Shown here piece after piece: positions 19,397 through 29,574 of a DNA stretch of 64,000 nucleotides. The position numbers were made by a program, and so were the translations under genes. Below the pieces are notes generated by a model that ran no database searches, was not told the origin of the DNA, and saw only the letters and a list, made by a program, of their open reading frames with translations. Within the stretch, counting starts at the first letter, position 1. Every line of letters begins with the position of its first letter. Location: assembly GCA_002205125.1 (NCBI GenBank), contig NIOE01000003.1, positions 248,001 to 312,000 of the forward strand, given 5' to 3'. Source of the stretch: Roseateles noduli (lineage in GTDB: Bacteria > Pseudomonadota > Gammaproteobacteria > Burkholderiales > Burkholderiaceae_C).

Positions 19397-20194
19397 ATGA
19401 CCCTGCCTTTGCTCTCCCGGAAGCCCGTGGCGTTCCAGCGTACCCTGCTGGCTCTCGCCCTGCTTGCCGCCAGTGCCACCGCGTCCGCGCTACCGCAGTT
19501 CACCTGGGATCCGGGCGCTGCCGGCCTGAACGGCTCGCCGATCACGGCTGACAACCTGCTGGTTTCGAACTACTCGACCATCACCTTCTCCGGCGCGACC
19601 TTCACCGAATCCGGCTACCTGGCCGTCAGCGCGGCCCAGCTGGGCGGCCTGACCCTGCCGTCCAACGGCCTGAACTCGGACTACGGCTACTACATCCAGT
19701 TCAGCGGCGCCGGCACGCTGACGCAAGCCGGCAACCCGGGCACCACCCCGACGCTGGGCACGCTGACCTCGCTGACCTACACCCTGTACGGCTACAACGG
19801 CACCTCGTCGTTCGGCTTCTCCGGCAACACGCCGACGGAAACCGCGACCGGCGAAGTGGCCCTGGCCAGCGGCTCGCTGCTGCTGGGCACCGTGTCGACG
19901 ATCCCGCTGGGCGACGGCACGAGCTTCAGCCCGTCGGCCAACGCCAAGCTGACCCTGAACTGGCTGGTGCCGGGCTTCCAGAGCTCGACGCTGCCCCAGA
20001 ACATCGCGCTGACGTCGTTCTCGAACACGTCCTCGCAGGTCGAGTCCTTCGCGGGCGGTTTCCGCATCCGCCAGGGCGGCGGCTCGATCAACTTCGCGTC
20101 GGCCGTGCCGGAACCCTCGACCTACGCGATGCTGCTGGCCGGTCTGGGCGCCATCGGCTTCGTCGCACGTCGCCGGACCCGTTCGGAGAAGTGA
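19397..20194 (+). CDS. PEP-CTERM sorted exported protein
   Basis: 265 aa; the ATG at 19397 follows GGAG. The N-terminal signal peptide covers roughly residues 1-31 (LLALALLAASATASA). The body is rich in Ser, Thr, Gly and Asn with few charges, as in other extracellular matrix-type PEP-CTERM proteins. The C-terminus has VPEPSTYAMLLAGLGAIGFVARRR: the VPEP recognition motif, a hydrophobic helix and an Arg cluster, which is the exosortase/EpsH sorting tag. Such proteins are exported, processed by exosortase and associated with exopolysaccharide. No exosortase gene is in this window. Function of the body is unknown. Confidence 0.88.
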   Translation: MTLPLLSRKPVAFQRTLLALALLAASATASALPQFTWDPGAAGLNGSPITADNLLVSNYSTITFSGATFTESGYLAVSAAQLGGLTLPSNGLNSDYGYYIQFSGAGTLTQAGNPGTTPTLGTLTSLTYTLYGYNGTSSFGFSGNTPTETATGEVALASGSLLLGTVSTIPLGDGTSFSPSANAKLTLNWLVPGFQSSTLPQNIALTSFSNTSSQVESFAGGFRIRQGGGSINFASAVPEPSTYAMLLAGLGAIGFVARRRTRSEK

Positions 20195-20429
20195 TCGCAG
20201 GACCGGTGGCCTGGTGATCGGCAGCGATCACCGGCAGCCGGTCCGAGGCGTCGGGATCTGACGGCATGCGGGTGCCCGAGGATCCCGGACCTCAGCAGGA
20301 GAGACGCGCACGAGCGCGCCGGCGCGAGCCGGTGCCTTCAGGCGCGACGAACGTGTTCACGACACGTCGACGAGTCCCCCGTCCCCGACGGGTGGCTCGC
20401 TGCGGTGCTTGAACAGCGATGCAGAGCCC

Positions 20430-21221
20430 TCAGGCCTGCACGGCGACGGGCGCGAAGGTGGCAGAGGTGGCCGCGTTCCCGCCGTCCGGGTCCTGAGGCA
20501 GCAAGCGCTGGAAGTCCTGCTTGAGCAGGGCGTAGCACTCGCAGGCCCGGGCTTCCAGCCCCGGCCGGTCCAGTACCGCGATATGACCGCGGGAATAACG
20601 GATCAGGCCGGCGGCCTGGAGGCGCTGGGCGCTTTCGGTGACGCCTTCCCGGCGCACGCCCAGCAGGTTGGAGATGGACTCCTGAGTGACCGACAGCTCG
20701 CAATGCCCATGTTGACGATCCAGGCACAGCAGCAGCCAGCGGCACAGCTGACGTTCCAGCGAGTGGTGACGGTTGCAGACCGCGGTGTGCGCGATCTGGC
20801 TGATCAGGGACTGCACGTAACGCAGCAGCAGCGCCGTCGACGGCCCGGCGCGCAGCAGTTCGTCCCGGACCAGCGACACCCGCATGCGGAAGGCCAGGCC
20901 GGCGCGCTGCACGACGGCGCGGCACGCGGGGGATTCCCCGCCCATGGCCGCCGCCAGGCCGGCCGCGCCTTCCGAGCCGATCATCGCGACCTGGGTCGAA
21001 TCGCCCGAATGCGTGGTGTGGATCAGCGAGACGATCGCGCTGATCGGGAAGTAGACGTGGGTGGCGGGGGCGCCGGCCTCGAAGAGCACGCGGCCCTTGA
21101 GCAGCTCCACCGTCTCGAGCTGCGCGGACCAGCGCGCCTGATCCTCGACGGGCAGCTGCACCAGCAGCTGGTTCGCGCGAGGGGTCATGGCGGAAGGGTT
21201 TGCAGCAAGAGACAGGGACAT
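20430..21221 (-). CDS. Crp/Fnr-family transcriptional regulator
   Basis: About 263 aa from the ATG at 21221, which has GGAG at 7 bases; an ATG at 21245 is an alternative. The cyclic-nucleotide-binding fold (residues ~30-140) includes VELLKGRVLFEAGAPATHVYFPISAIVSLIH. The canonical cAMP-binding arginine and glutamate are not evident, and no N-terminal cysteines for an FNR-type iron-sulphur cluster are seen. A C-terminal winged helix carries LSVTQESISNLLGVRREGVTESAQRLQAAGLIRYSRGHIAVLDRPGLEA. This resembles the common Burkholderiales Crp/Fnr subgroup of unknown ligand. It is divergent from the SGNH PEP-CTERM gene and could regulate it. Confidence 0.9.
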   Translation of the reverse strand: MSLSLAANPSAMTPRANQLLVQLPVEDQARWSAQLETVELLKGRVLFEAGAPATHVYFPISAIVSLIHTTHSGDSTQVAMIGSEGAAGLAAAMGGESPACRAVVQRAGLAFRMRVSLVRDELLRAGPSTALLLRYVQSLISQIAHTAVCNRHHSLERQLCRWLLLCLDRQHGHCELSVTQESISNLLGVRREGVTESAQRLQAAGLIRYSRGHIAVLDRPGLEARACECYALLKQDFQRLLPQDPDGGNAATSATFAPVAVQA

Positions 21222-21540
21222 CGATGGGCTCCGGGAACTGGACATCCGTTCCAGCGGAACACTATGGCAATCACCGTACCCGCCGGGGTATCGACGCGTG
21301 TCTTTGGTGCCATTGCGTGTCCTCCCGGTGCAGCTTCGGGCGTCGGCCGCGTCACTGTTTCATGTGTCCCCAAATCCGTGCGTCAGCGCACCAGGTTTCC
21401 GATGCTGTCCGCACAGCGATCTAGGGGGAGGGCGGTCCCCCGCCTACCGGACGGCGTCCCGGTCCCTATAAGGGAGAAGCGTGTGGGCATCGGTGCTTGC
21501 CGGCGTCTCGCGCATCCACGACCACAACCGAGGAAGACCA

Positions 21541-22557
21541 ATGATCCGATCCACCACCCGGTTCCCAGGGACGCTCGCCGGGCTCGTGCTGGCGCTGTCC
21601 GTCGGCGCGGCGCAGGCCGAGACCATCCTGTTCGTCGGCAACAGCTTCACCTACGCGGACGGCTCGTCGGTGATGCGCTTCAATCCCGGCTCGGTGACCG
21701 ACCTCAACGGCACCGGCATCGGCGGCATCCCGGCGCTGTTCAAGGCCTTCACGGCGCAGGCCGGCCTCAATTACGACGTCAGCCTGGAGACCATCGGCGG
21801 CAGCGGGCTGGACCTGCACTACAACACCAAGATGGGCCTGATCGACAAGCCCTGGGACCGCGTCGTGCTGCAGAGCTACAGCACGCTGGACGCGGCGCAG
21901 CCGGGCAATCCGGCCAAGCTGATCCAGTACTCGGGCCTGCTGGCGGACGCACTGCACGCGCAGAACGCCAACGTCAAGATCAACCTGATGGCGACCTGGT
22001 CGCGCGCCGACCAGACCTATCCGCCCAGCGGCGCCTGGTACGGCCAGTCCATCTACAAGATGGCCGAGGACGTCTACACCGGCTACCTGCAGGCCGACCA
22101 GGCTTCCGACAAGATCGACGGCGTGATCCCGGTGGGACTGGCCTGGAACCGGGCGATGTCCCAGGGCTTCGCCGACACCAACCCTTACGACGGTATCGAC
22201 GCCGGCAAGGTCAAGCTCTGGGCCAACGACAACTACCACGCCAGCATGTACGGCAGCTATCTGGAGGCGCTGACGGTCTTCGGCTCGATCACCGGACTGG
22301 ATCCTCGCAGCCTGGGCGTCAATGAGACCGCGGCGGCGCAGCTGGGCATCTCGCAGGCGCAGGTGCGGGTGATGCAGCAGCTGGCCTTCGAGCAGTTGGC
22401 CGGGCCGGTGCCCGAGCCGTCCACCTGGGCGATGCTGATGGCGGGCATCGGCCTGCTGGCGGTGTGGCGCCGCAAGGGCGCCCGCGGCGCCGCGCATGCC
22501 CCTCAAGCCGTGCATGCCGCGCATGCCGGTCAGGCGTCGCGCTTCTCCAGCACGTAA
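21541..22557 (+). CDS. PEP-CTERM SGNH-hydrolase-like exported protein
   Basis: 338 aa; the ATG follows AGGAAG. Signal peptide ~1-26 (LAGLVLALSVGAAQA). Block I of SGNH hydrolases is FVGNSFTYADG. Block V is DNYHAS, with the Asp-x-x-His pair. The VPEPSTWAMLMAGIGLLAVWRRK segment is the exosortase tag, followed by an unusual ~25-residue Ala/His-rich tail (GAAHAPQAVHAAHAGQ). SGNH proteins of this kind are esterases or deacetylases of polysaccharides. The gene at 44.2-45.0 kb encodes a paralogous domain. Its last 28 bases overlap the tail of the convergent response-regulator gene. Confidence 0.88.
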   Translation: MIRSTTRFPGTLAGLVLALSVGAAQAETILFVGNSFTYADGSSVMRFNPGSVTDLNGTGIGGIPALFKAFTAQAGLNYDVSLETIGGSGLDLHYNTKMGLIDKPWDRVVLQSYSTLDAAQPGNPAKLIQYSGLLADALHAQNANVKINLMATWSRADQTYPPSGAWYGQSIYKMAEDVYTGYLQADQASDKIDGVIPVGLAWNRAMSQGFADTNPYDGIDAGKVKLWANDNYHASMYGSYLEALTVFGSITGLDPRSLGVNETAAAQLGISQAQVRVMQQLAFEQLAGPVPEPSTWAMLMAGIGLLAVWRRKGARGAAHAPQAVHAAHAGQASRFSST

Positions 22558-23222
22558 CCCATCCCGCGGACGGTGTGCAGCAGCTCGACGTCGAAAGGCT
22601 TGTCGAGCTTGCCGCGCAGCCGTCGCACGGCGACTTCGACCACGTTGGTGTCGCTGTCGAAGTTCATGTCCCAGACCTGCTCGGCGAGTTCGGTCCGGGA
22701 CAAGACCTGACCCTGCCGCCGCAGCAGCAGCGTCAGCAGGCTGAATTCCTTGGGCGTGAGGTCCAGGCGCTGGCCGGCGCGATGGACCTTGCGACGCAGC
22801 AGGTCGACCTCGAGGTCGGCGAGCTTGAGCACGGTGGCCTCCACCGCCGGCGCGCCGGCCGCGCGGCGCAGCAGCGCCTGGATGCGGGCCACCAGCTCGG
22901 AGAAGGCGAAGGGCTTGCACAGGTAGTCGTCGGCGCCGGCCTGCAGGCCGCGCACACGGTCCTCGACCTCGGCGCGCGCCGTCATCATGAGCACCGGCAG
23001 CGCGCGCGTGTGGTCCTGCTGGCGCAGTGCGGCCAGCACCGCCAGGCCGTCGATGCCCGGCAGCACGCCGTCCAGCAGCACCAGGTCGTAGGCGCCTTCG
23101 CTGGCCTGATGCAGGCCGTCCACGCCGTCGCGCACCAGGTCGACGACGAAACCTTCCTGCGTCAGGCCACTGCGCAGGTAGTCGCCGAGCTTGTCCTCGT
23201 CCTCGATGACGAGCAGTTTCAT
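22530..23222 (-). CDS. OmpR-family response regulator (CusR/CopR/IrlR type), orphan
   Basis: 230 aa from the ATG MKLLVIEDEDKLG. Receiver: acidic pocket EDE, phospho-acceptor in LVLLDGVLPGIDG, switch lysine in YLCKPFAFSEL. C-terminal winged helix of the OmpR type: LTPKEFSLLTLLLRRQGQVL, SDTNVVEVAVRRLRGKLDKPF and the terminal VRGMGYVLEKRDA. The closest characterised relatives by motif are the CusR/CopR/IrlR metal regulators. No histidine kinase follows in the operon position, so its kinase lies elsewhere. It could act on the copper-type box near 63.58 kb, but that link is inference. Confidence 0.88.
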   Translation of the reverse strand: MKLLVIEDEDKLGDYLRSGLTQEGFVVDLVRDGVDGLHQASEGAYDLVLLDGVLPGIDGLAVLAALRQQDHTRALPVLMMTARAEVEDRVRGLQAGADDYLCKPFAFSELVARIQALLRRAAGAPAVEATVLKLADLEVDLLRRKVHRAGQRLDLTPKEFSLLTLLLRRQGQVLSRTELAEQVWDMNFDSDTNVVEVAVRRLRGKLDKPFDVELLHTVRGMGYVLEKRDA

Positions 23223-23336
23223 TGCCGATTCCTCATCGACCTGACAGGGCAATCAACGGACCGAGGCGCCTCGGATCATCGAACCTGCCGATGCCTCGGC
23301 GGGGACTCAGCATGCATCATCACTCCGGGAGCGTGA

Positions 23337-24116
23337 ATGCTGCCAGGTCAACGCCCGCCCGGCCCGGGCGGATCGGATTACTTGGGTTATTGGATCCACG
23401 GTCGCGGCGCCGAACTGCTCAGCCAGGTGGACATGCTCGAAGGCGATCGCGTGTTCGCCGGCGAGAGGGATCACTACCGTGCCTTTGAAGCCCGCAACGG
23501 GCGCTACCTTTTCGATCAGGCGCCGTGCGAACTGCTCAATCAATTGCATAGAGGACAGTTGCTGGGCTACGGCTGCAGGATGGATGTCCATCACGCGACA
23601 GTGAGTGCCTCCGAGCGTCATCCCGGACTCATCCACCTGAAGGGCGGCGGGCTGGTGATGGTGAAGGGCCTGGTATCGGGAAACATCCTGCTGGAAGGCG
23701 CGCCTGCGTGGCTCGACGGGAGCCACATCGACGGCGATGTGACGCTGGATCACGACGATCTGCGGATCGCCAACACGCGCATCAACGGGACGCTCACGTT
23801 GTGTGCCGACCTGGCGCGGATCGGTCCGGGATGTCGGATCAATCATCTGGTGCTTCGTGCGCCAGAGCGTCGCGCCGGCAACCTCGCGCCTGTCGTGGCC
23901 CGCATCGAACTGCATCCGGGCGCGACGGTGGAGCGGTACAGCGTGGACGCACCGACCTTTGAGCTTGTTCATGTGGCGGGGCAGCAGCAGCAGCAGCAGC
24001 AGGCGCGAAACGCTCGCTTCGTCTATCCCTGCATCGTCAGGCCGACCGGCCCGACCGGCCCGACCGGGTCGACCAGGCCGACCGCTCCGCCCGACGGCCG
24101 CCCGCCGCATGCCTGA
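23337..24116 (+). CDS. Unrecognised protein with polyglutamine run and PTG repeats
   Basis: 259 aa; the ATG at 23337 follows GGGAG. Residues ~95-200 contain regularly spaced hydrophobic turns (GGGLVMVKGLVSGNILLEGAPAWLDGSHIDGDVTLDHDDLRIANTRINGTLTL), resembling a short beta-solenoid like those of bactofilin or pentapeptide-type proteins. A run of seven glutamines (AGQQQQQQQARN) follows, then a proline/threonine/glycine tail (RPTGPTGPTGSTRPTAPP). No signal peptide or membrane segment. Family not recognised. The opposite-strand open frame over the same region lacks protein-like character and was discarded. Confidence 0.6.
   Translation: MLPGQRPPGPGGSDYLGYWIHGRGAELLSQVDMLEGDRVFAGERDHYRAFEARNGRYLFDQAPCELLNQLHRGQLLGYGCRMDVHHATVSASERHPGLIHLKGGGLVMVKGLVSGNILLEGAPAWLDGSHIDGDVTLDHDDLRIANTRINGTLTLCADLARIGPGCRINHLVLRAPERRAGNLAPVVARIELHPGATVERYSVDAPTFELVHVAGQQQQQQQARNARFVYPCIVRPTGPTGPTGSTRPTAPPDGRPPHA
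23982..24002 (+). repeat. CAG trinucleotide run (7 units)
   Basis: Seven uninterrupted CAG codons encode the polyglutamine run of the gene at 23337-24116. Pure repeats of this sort can change length by slippage without breaking the frame. Confidence 0.9.
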
Positions 24117-24174
24117 GGTCGTCCTGCCGCGAGCGGCGATGGAGGAGCTGAGCGCCCCCTAGAATCCGCCCACC

Positions 24175-26451
24175 ATGCCCCAACGGACCCCTTCCTCCTC
24201 CGCGCCGCGCGCCGGGTCCGTCCGCGGGAAGCTGCGCGCCATGGTCTGGCTGATCGTGCTGCCGACGCTGCTGCTGTCGGTGTTCGCCGGCATGGCCGTC
24301 TTCCAGACCGAGCGCCGCGCGGCGGTCTCCGCCGCCACCGAAACCGCCGAGGCGCTGAGCCTGGTCGCCGACCGCGAGATGGCGGTGCGCACGGCGCTGC
24401 TGCAGGCGCTCAGCGTCTCGCCCAGCCTGGCCGAGGGCCGGCTGGAGCAGTTCCACGGCGAGGCCGCCCGGCTGGTCGCCGGCACCCCCAACACCATCGT
24501 GCTGGCCACGACGGAGGGCCGGCAGCTGATCAACACGCGGATCGCCTGGGGTCAGGCCTTGCCCGCGGCGGGCGGGTTCACCGACGGCATCGACGCCTCG
24601 CGCCGGCTGCTGGTCTCCAACCTCTACGTCGGTCCGGTGGACCGCAAGCCCAGCTTCGCGGTGCGGGTGCCGGTGACGGTGCTGGGCAAGCCGATGTACC
24701 TCGGCTACGGCAGTCCCGTCAGCGAGATGCAGCAGATCTTCCGCCAGCAGCCGCTGCCCGAGGGCTGGCTGGGCGTGGTGCTGGACCGCAACGGCCTGGT
24801 CATCGCCCGCACCCGCGATCCGGAGAAACGCGTCGGCCAGCGCGCCAGCGCCAACATGCTCCAGGCGCTGGGCGGCGGCGACCGGGGCGTCGTCGACGCG
24901 CGCACGCTCGACGGCGAGCCGGTGTTCACCGTGTTCAGCCGCGCGCCGGATTCCGGCTGGGTGGTGCTGATCGGCCTGAGCCAGTCGGAGCTCGCCAAGG
25001 GCGCCTGGCGGGCGTTCGGGATGATGCTGGCGCTGTCGCTGGCCTTCATCGCGCTGGCGCTGGTGCTGGCGCGGCGCATGAGCCGCGCGATCGCGGATCC
25101 GCTGCGGCGGCTGCGCAAGGACGCGATCCGCATGGGCGGCGGCGCGACGATCGAGCCGGTCCCCGGCGGCGTCGACGAGATCGACGTCGTGCAGCACGCG
25201 CTGGCCACGGCCAGCCGCGAGCGCGCGGGCAACGAACTGCGCCTGCGCGAGGAGATCGAGGCGGCGGTCGCGCAGACGCGCCACGCCCAGCAGGCGGCGC
25301 TGCGCAGCCAGAAGCTGGAGGCGCTGGGCCGGCTGACCGGCGGCATCGCGCACGACTTCAACAACCTGCTGCAGACGATGACGACGGGGCTGCAGCTGGC
25401 GCGCCGGCTCAGCAGCGACCCGCGCGCGGACACGGCGCTGGAGGCCTGCCAGCGCGCGACGGCGAAGGCCGCGCAGCTGACGCGGCAACTGCTGGCCTTC
25501 GGGCGTCCGCAGGTGGGGCACGAAGCCGTCATCGACCTGCGCCAGCAGTTGCCGGCGCTGATGGCGCTGGCCGACGGCGCGGTGGGGACGGCCGTCGAGG
25601 TCGAGCTGAGCATCGACGAGGACCTGTGGCCGGTGCGCACCGATCCGGTCCAGCTGGAGCTGGCGGTGCTGAACCTCGCGTTGAATGCACGCGACGCGAT
25701 GCACGGGCGCGGCAGGCTCACCGTGTCGGCGCGCAAGCGTGTGCTGGCGCAGGCCGATCCGGTGGGACTCGCGCCGGAGCTGCTGCCCGGCGACTACGTC
25801 GCCATCGCGGTGCGCGACACGGGCGACGGCATGACGCCGGAGCAGATGGAGCGCGCCTTCGAACCCTTCTTCACCACCAAGGCGGTGGGCCAGGGCACGG
25901 GCCTCGGCCTGGCGCAGGTCTACGCGCTGGCGCGCTCGGCGGGCGGCACGGCGGCCATCGTCAGCAAGATCGGCCTGGGCACCGAGGTCACCCTGTGGCT
26001 GCCGCGCTCGCACGGCAGGACGGAGGCCGAGGGTCCGGTGGAGCAGGGGACCTCGGCGGACGGCGCGCGGCGCTTCACCGGCACGGTGCTGCTGGTCGAA
26101 GACGAGCCCTCGGTGCGGGAGCTGACCGCGCAGGCCCTGGAAGCGCTCGGATTCAGCGTGAAGACGGCGCCGACGGCCGATCACGCGCTGGACCTGCTGC
26201 GCGGCGGCCTGACGGCGGACGTGGTGCTGACGGACATCGTGATGCCGGGCGAACGCAGCGGCGTGGACCTGGTGCGGACCTTGAAGGTGCTCAAGCCGAC
26301 GCTCCCGGTGGTGCTGGCCAGCGGCCATCCGGTGCGCATCGAGGAGGCGCCCAACGTGCCGCTGGTCCCCAAGCCCTATGACGTCGACGTGCTGGCCGCG
26401 GTGCTCGCGGAGGCGATGAATCCGAACGGCGAGGCGATCCCGGCGCCCTGA
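24175..26451 (+). CDS. Membrane hybrid histidine kinase with periplasmic cache-type sensor and C-terminal receiver
   Basis: 758 aa. TM1 ~22-42 ([22 protein letters not shown]), then a ~230-residue periplasmic region of dCache/PDC character ([86 protein letters not shown]), and TM2 ~281-303. A HAMP-like linker and coiled coil precede HisKA of the HDFNN type ([18 protein letters not shown]), a subgroup typical of proteobacterial hybrid kinases. HATPase motifs: [34 protein letters not shown]. The C-terminal receiver has its phospho-acceptor in [13 protein letters not shown] and lysine in PKPYDVD. No partner regulator is adjacent. Confidence 0.92.
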   Translation: MPQRTPSSSAPRAGSVRGKLRAMVWLIVLPTLLLSVFAGMAVFQTERRAAVSAATETAEALSLVADREMAVRTALLQALSVSPSLAEGRLEQFHGEAARLVAGTPNTIVLATTEGRQLINTRIAWGQALPAAGGFTDGIDASRRLLVSNLYVGPVDRKPSFAVRVPVTVLGKPMYLGYGSPVSEMQQIFRQQPLPEGWLGVVLDRNGLVIARTRDPEKRVGQRASANMLQALGGGDRGVVDARTLDGEPVFTVFSRAPDSGWVVLIGLSQSELAKGAWRAFGMMLALSLAFIALALVLARRMSRAIADPLRRLRKDAIRMGGGATIEPVPGGVDEIDVVQHALATASRERAGNELRLREEIEAAVAQTRHAQQAALRSQKLEALGRLTGGIAHDFNNLLQTMTTGLQLARRLSSDPRADTALEACQRATAKAAQLTRQLLAFGRPQVGHEAVIDLRQQLPALMALADGAVGTAVEVELSIDEDLWPVRTDPVQLELAVLNLALNARDAMHGRGRLTVSARKRVLAQADPVGLAPELLPGDYVAIAVRDTGDGMTPEQMERAFEPFFTTKAVGQGTGLGLAQVYALARSAGGTAAIVSKIGLGTEVTLWLPRSHGRTEAEGPVEQGTSADGARRFTGTVLLVEDEPSVRELTAQALEALGFSVKTAPTADHALDLLRGGLTADVVLTDIVMPGERSGVDLVRTLKVLKPTLPVVLASGHPVRIEEAPNVPLVPKPYDVDVLAAVLAEAMNPNGEAIPAP

Positions 26452-26522
26452 TCGACGTCCGCGGTGGAAAGGAACCGCGCCGGCCCCTCGAAGACTGAGG
26501 CCCTCCTTTCCCGGAGGACTTC

Positions 26523-27410
26523 ATGTTCCTGTTCGAACCCAACGACACGGTGTTCTCCCTGACGCGACGCGAACTGTCCGAGAGCGAGCCGGCGGCGCCG
26601 CAAGACCATCCGCCGGTCGCGGGCCACTGGGCGGACTGCCATGCGCGGATGGCCGCCTTGATCGATGCCGGACACCCCGACATGCCGCGCCGCGGCGAGG
26701 CGCGCCGGGTGGAATTGACCGCGTACGGCGAGGCGCTGAAGACGGCGCTCGATGCGCCGGACGGCTGCGGGATCGAGCGCGACATGAGCGCTCAACCGGA
26801 GGCCTTGCGGGCCGGCTGGGCGAGCGCGCTGGTGCTGGCGGGTCACCTGGAGCCCGGTGGTGACCGACGCGACTGGCACGACCGTCCCGCCGTCCGGGCC
26901 TGTCGCATGACGCCCGGGCTCCGTCCGCAGGTGCTGAGGGTCTTGTCCTTTGTCCTCGGCCCTGCGCAGGTGCTCGCCTGGCAGGACCATCCTTACCGGA
27001 TTCCGGTCTGCGCGCGCCTGATGCTGGAGGCGCTCGGCGTCATTCCCGTGACCGGCGAGTCGCCCCAGGAAACCGATGCGCGCGAAGCGGACCTGCGCCC
27101 CGTCAGGGACGAGCTGGACGCTGCGCGCGTGCCGCGATCGGCGGAGGCCGAGCGTCGGATACGCGAGTCGCTCGAGAATGCGCCGCCCGCGCCCTGGACG
27201 CGGCAGGACTGGGGCGTCAGCCTGCGCGGGGCATCGGGGACGCGCTCATTGCATGGCCCGCTGGTGCGAACGATCACCACAGGGATCGCCAACGGCGCGG
27301 CTTCCGACTGCGTGCTCGCGGCGCTGACGTCGCCGCAGGACGAGGATCCGGTCACGCCACCTTCGGCAGATCCTTCAGCAGCTTGTCGAGCGTCACCGGA
27401 TAGTCCCTGA
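26523..27410 (+). CDS. Unrecognised 295-aa protein
   Basis: Unrecognised. GGAGG lies five bases before the ATG at 26523, a strong ribosome site. Sequence is mixed helical with several Trp/His-containing stretches (HPPVAGHWADCHARMAALI, GGDRRDWHDRPAVRACRM, WTRQDWGVSLRGASG). No signal peptide or membrane segment. Residues 1-180 look globular; the C-terminal third is richer in Ala/Ser/Pro. The last 59 bases overlap the 3' end of the convergent aldehyde oxidoreductase gene. The style of composition is similar to the unknown operon at 1.8-5.2 kb, but I see no clear sequence relation. Confidence 0.6.
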   Translation: MFLFEPNDTVFSLTRRELSESEPAAPQDHPPVAGHWADCHARMAALIDAGHPDMPRRGEARRVELTAYGEALKTALDAPDGCGIERDMSAQPEALRAGWASALVLAGHLEPGGDRRDWHDRPAVRACRMTPGLRPQVLRVLSFVLGPAQVLAWQDHPYRIPVCARLMLEALGVIPVTGESPQETDAREADLRPVRDELDAARVPRSAEAERRIRESLENAPPAPWTRQDWGVSLRGASGTRSLHGPLVRTITTGIANGAASDCVLAALTSPQDEDPVTPPSADPSAACRASPDSP

Positions 27411-29574
27411 CGCGCACGCCGGTGGCGTTGTAGATCGCATTCGCCACCGCCGCGGCGACGCCGCAGATGCCCAGTTCCCCGACGCCCTTGGCCTTCATCG
27501 GCGAGGACAGCGGATCGGTCTCGTCGAGGAACACGACCTCCTGGTGCGGGATGTCGGCATGCGCCGGCACCTCGTAGCCCGCGAGGTCGTGGTTGACGAA
27601 GAAGCCGCGCCGCTCGTCGACGTGCAGCGCTTCCATCAACGCCGCGCCCACGCCCATCGTCATCGCGCCGATGACCTGGCTGCGCGCCGCCTTCGGGTTG
27701 AGGATGCGGCCCGCCGCGCACACGGCCAGCATGCGGCGCACGCGGACCTCGCCGGTGAAGGCGTCGACCGCCACCTCGACGAAGTGGCCGCCGAAGGTCG
27801 ACTGCTGGTACTTCTTGTCGAGGTCGCCGAACTCGATCTTGTCCTCGGCCACGAGGCCTTCAGTCCCGGCGACTTCGCCCAGCGGGAGACTGCGTCCGCC
27901 GCCGCGGACCTGGCCGTCGGCGAAGACGGCGTCCTTGGCGTCGATGCCGGCCTTCTTCGCGATCACCTCGCGCAACGCGACGCAGGCCGCATAGACGCCC
28001 GACGCCGAGCTGTTGGCGCCCCACTGGCCGCCCGAGCCCGCCGACACCGGCAGCGCCGAATCTCCCAGGCGCACGACGACCTGCTCCAGCCCGACGCCCA
28101 TCATCTCCGCCGCGGTCTGCGCGAGGATGGTGTAGGTGCCGGTGCCGATGTCGGTCATGTCGGTCTCGACGGTGACGATGCCGCGGCGGTCCAGGCGCAC
28201 GCGCGCGGCGGACTTCATGACGATGTTGTTGCGGAAGGCCGCCGCGACGCCCAGGCCGATCAGCCAGCGTCCGCCGGGACCTTCGCGTCGCTGCCCCGGC
28301 GCCGCGCGTCTGCTCCAGCCGAAGCGCTCGGCACCGGTGCGCAGGCATTCCGTCAGACGCCGCTGCGAGAACGGCCGCTCCGGCTTCTCCGGATCGACCT
28401 GCGTGTCGTTGACGATGCGGAACTGCACCGGATCCATGCCGACCTTCTCGGCGATCTCGTCCATCGCGATCTCCAGCGCCATCAGGCCAGGCGCCTCGCC
28501 GGGCGCGCGCATCGCGTTGCCCTCGGGCAGGTTCAGCACCGCGAGCTTCATCGCGGTCATGCGGTTCGCGCCGGCGTACAGCAGCCGCGTCTGCGCCACC
28601 GCCGTCTCCGGTCCGCCGCCGGGCAGGTCGCCCGACCAGCTCTCATGCCCGATCGCCGTGATCTTCCCGTCGCGCCCCGCGGCGATGCGCAGGCGCTGGA
28701 TGGTCGCGGGTCGGTGGGTGGTGTTGTTCATCATCAGCGGCCGCTGCAGCGCGACCTTCACCGGCCGGCCGCTGGCCTTCGCGCCCAGCGCGGCCATCAG
28801 CACGTCCGCGCGCAGGAACAACTTGCCGCCGAATCCGCCGCCGATGAAGGGCGAGATCAGGCGCACCTTGTCGCGCGACAGGCCCAGCGTCTTCGCCAGG
28901 TCGCCGCGGCCCCAGTCGATCATCTGGTTGGCAGTCCAGACGGTCAGCTTGTCGCCTTCCCACACCGCCAGCGTCGCGTGCGGCTCCATCATCGCGTGCG
29001 ACTGGTCCGGCGTCGTGTAGGTCTGGTCGATCTTCACCGCGGCCTGCGCGAAGGCCCCGTCGAAGTCGCCCACCTTCGTCTCGGGCGGCGTGCCGCCGGG
29101 ACCGTCCGCTTCCTTGGGCGGCTTGGCCTGGTCCTTGGCTTTCGCCAGGCTGAAGGCGCCGTCCTCGCGTGCGTACTCGACGCGGATCAGCGCCGCGCCC
29201 GCGCGCGCCTGCTCGAAGCTCTCTGCGACGACCACGGCGATCGCCTGGTGGTAGTGGTCGATCTCCGGCCCGCCGAGCAGCCTGGCCGTGTTCATCTTGC
29301 CCTGGCCGAGCTTGCCGGCGTTGTAGGCGGTGACGATGGCGAGCACGCCCGGCGCGGCCTCCGCGGCCTGGACGTCGAGTGTCGAGATCCGACCCTTGGC
29401 GATGCCGGCGCCGACGACGACGCCGTAGGCGACGTTTTTCGCCACGTCGTGGCGCTCGTAGGCGTAGGGCGCGGTGCCGGTGGTCTTGCGCGGTCCGTCG
29501 ATGCGATCGGTCGGCTTGCCGACGATGCGCAGCTGATCGATCGGATTGGTGGTGGCGGGGGTGTCGAACTTCAT
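27352..29574 (-). CDS. paoC: Aldehyde oxidoreductase molybdenum-binding subunit (PaoC-like)
   Basis: 740-aa catalytic subunit of the xanthine-dehydrogenase family. The start [15 protein letters not shown] overlaps the paoB stop (ATGA). Visible signatures: the N-terminal a/b hammerhead domain ([17 protein letters not shown]), [25 protein letters not shown] (molybdopterin-binding glycine loop), [23 protein letters not shown] (the RxPG segment near the Mo site), [20 protein letters not shown], and the C-terminal [20 protein letters not shown] that holds the catalytic glutamate. In E. coli PaoABC the enzyme oxidises aromatic and other aldehydes in the periplasm. Length matches PaoC. Confidence 0.92.
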   Translation of the reverse strand: MKFDTPATTNPIDQLRIVGKPTDRIDGPRKTTGTAPYAYERHDVAKNVAYGVVVGAGIAKGRISTLDVQAAEAAPGVLAIVTAYNAGKLGQGKMNTARLLGGPEIDHYHQAIAVVVAESFEQARAGAALIRVEYAREDGAFSLAKAKDQAKPPKEADGPGGTPPETKVGDFDGAFAQAAVKIDQTYTTPDQSHAMMEPHATLAVWEGDKLTVWTANQMIDWGRGDLAKTLGLSRDKVRLISPFIGGGFGGKLFLRADVLMAALGAKASGRPVKVALQRPLMMNNTTHRPATIQRLRIAAGRDGKITAIGHESWSGDLPGGGPETAVAQTRLLYAGANRMTAMKLAVLNLPEGNAMRAPGEAPGLMALEIAMDEIAEKVGMDPVQFRIVNDTQVDPEKPERPFSQRRLTECLRTGAERFGWSRRAAPGQRREGPGGRWLIGLGVAAAFRNNIVMKSAARVRLDRRGIVTVETDMTDIGTGTYTILAQTAAEMMGVGLEQVVVRLGDSALPVSAGSGGQWGANSSASGVYAACVALREVIAKKAGIDAKDAVFADGQVRGGGRSLPLGEVAGTEGLVAEDKIEFGDLDKKYQQSTFGGHFVEVAVDAFTGEVRVRRMLAVCAAGRILNPKAARSQVIGAMTMGVGAALMEALHVDERRGFFVNHDLAGYEVPAHADIPHQEVVFLDETDPLSSPMKAKGVGELGICGVAAAVANAIYNATGVRVRDYPVTLDKLLKDLPKVA

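Noticed and set aside
19039-19554. Minus-strand frame in the PEP-CTERM leader
   Set aside because: Overlaps the leader and the 5' part of a clear gene; no ribosome site or protein-like features.
20211-20234. Inverted repeat after the first PEP-CTERM gene as terminator
   Set aside because: Stem has a mismatch and there is no T run, so evidence is too weak to list as a terminator.
24037-26328. 763-codon frame opposite the cache-domain hybrid kinase
   Set aside because: Arg/Gln/His-rich shadow without motifs; kinase boxes on the other strand are intact.
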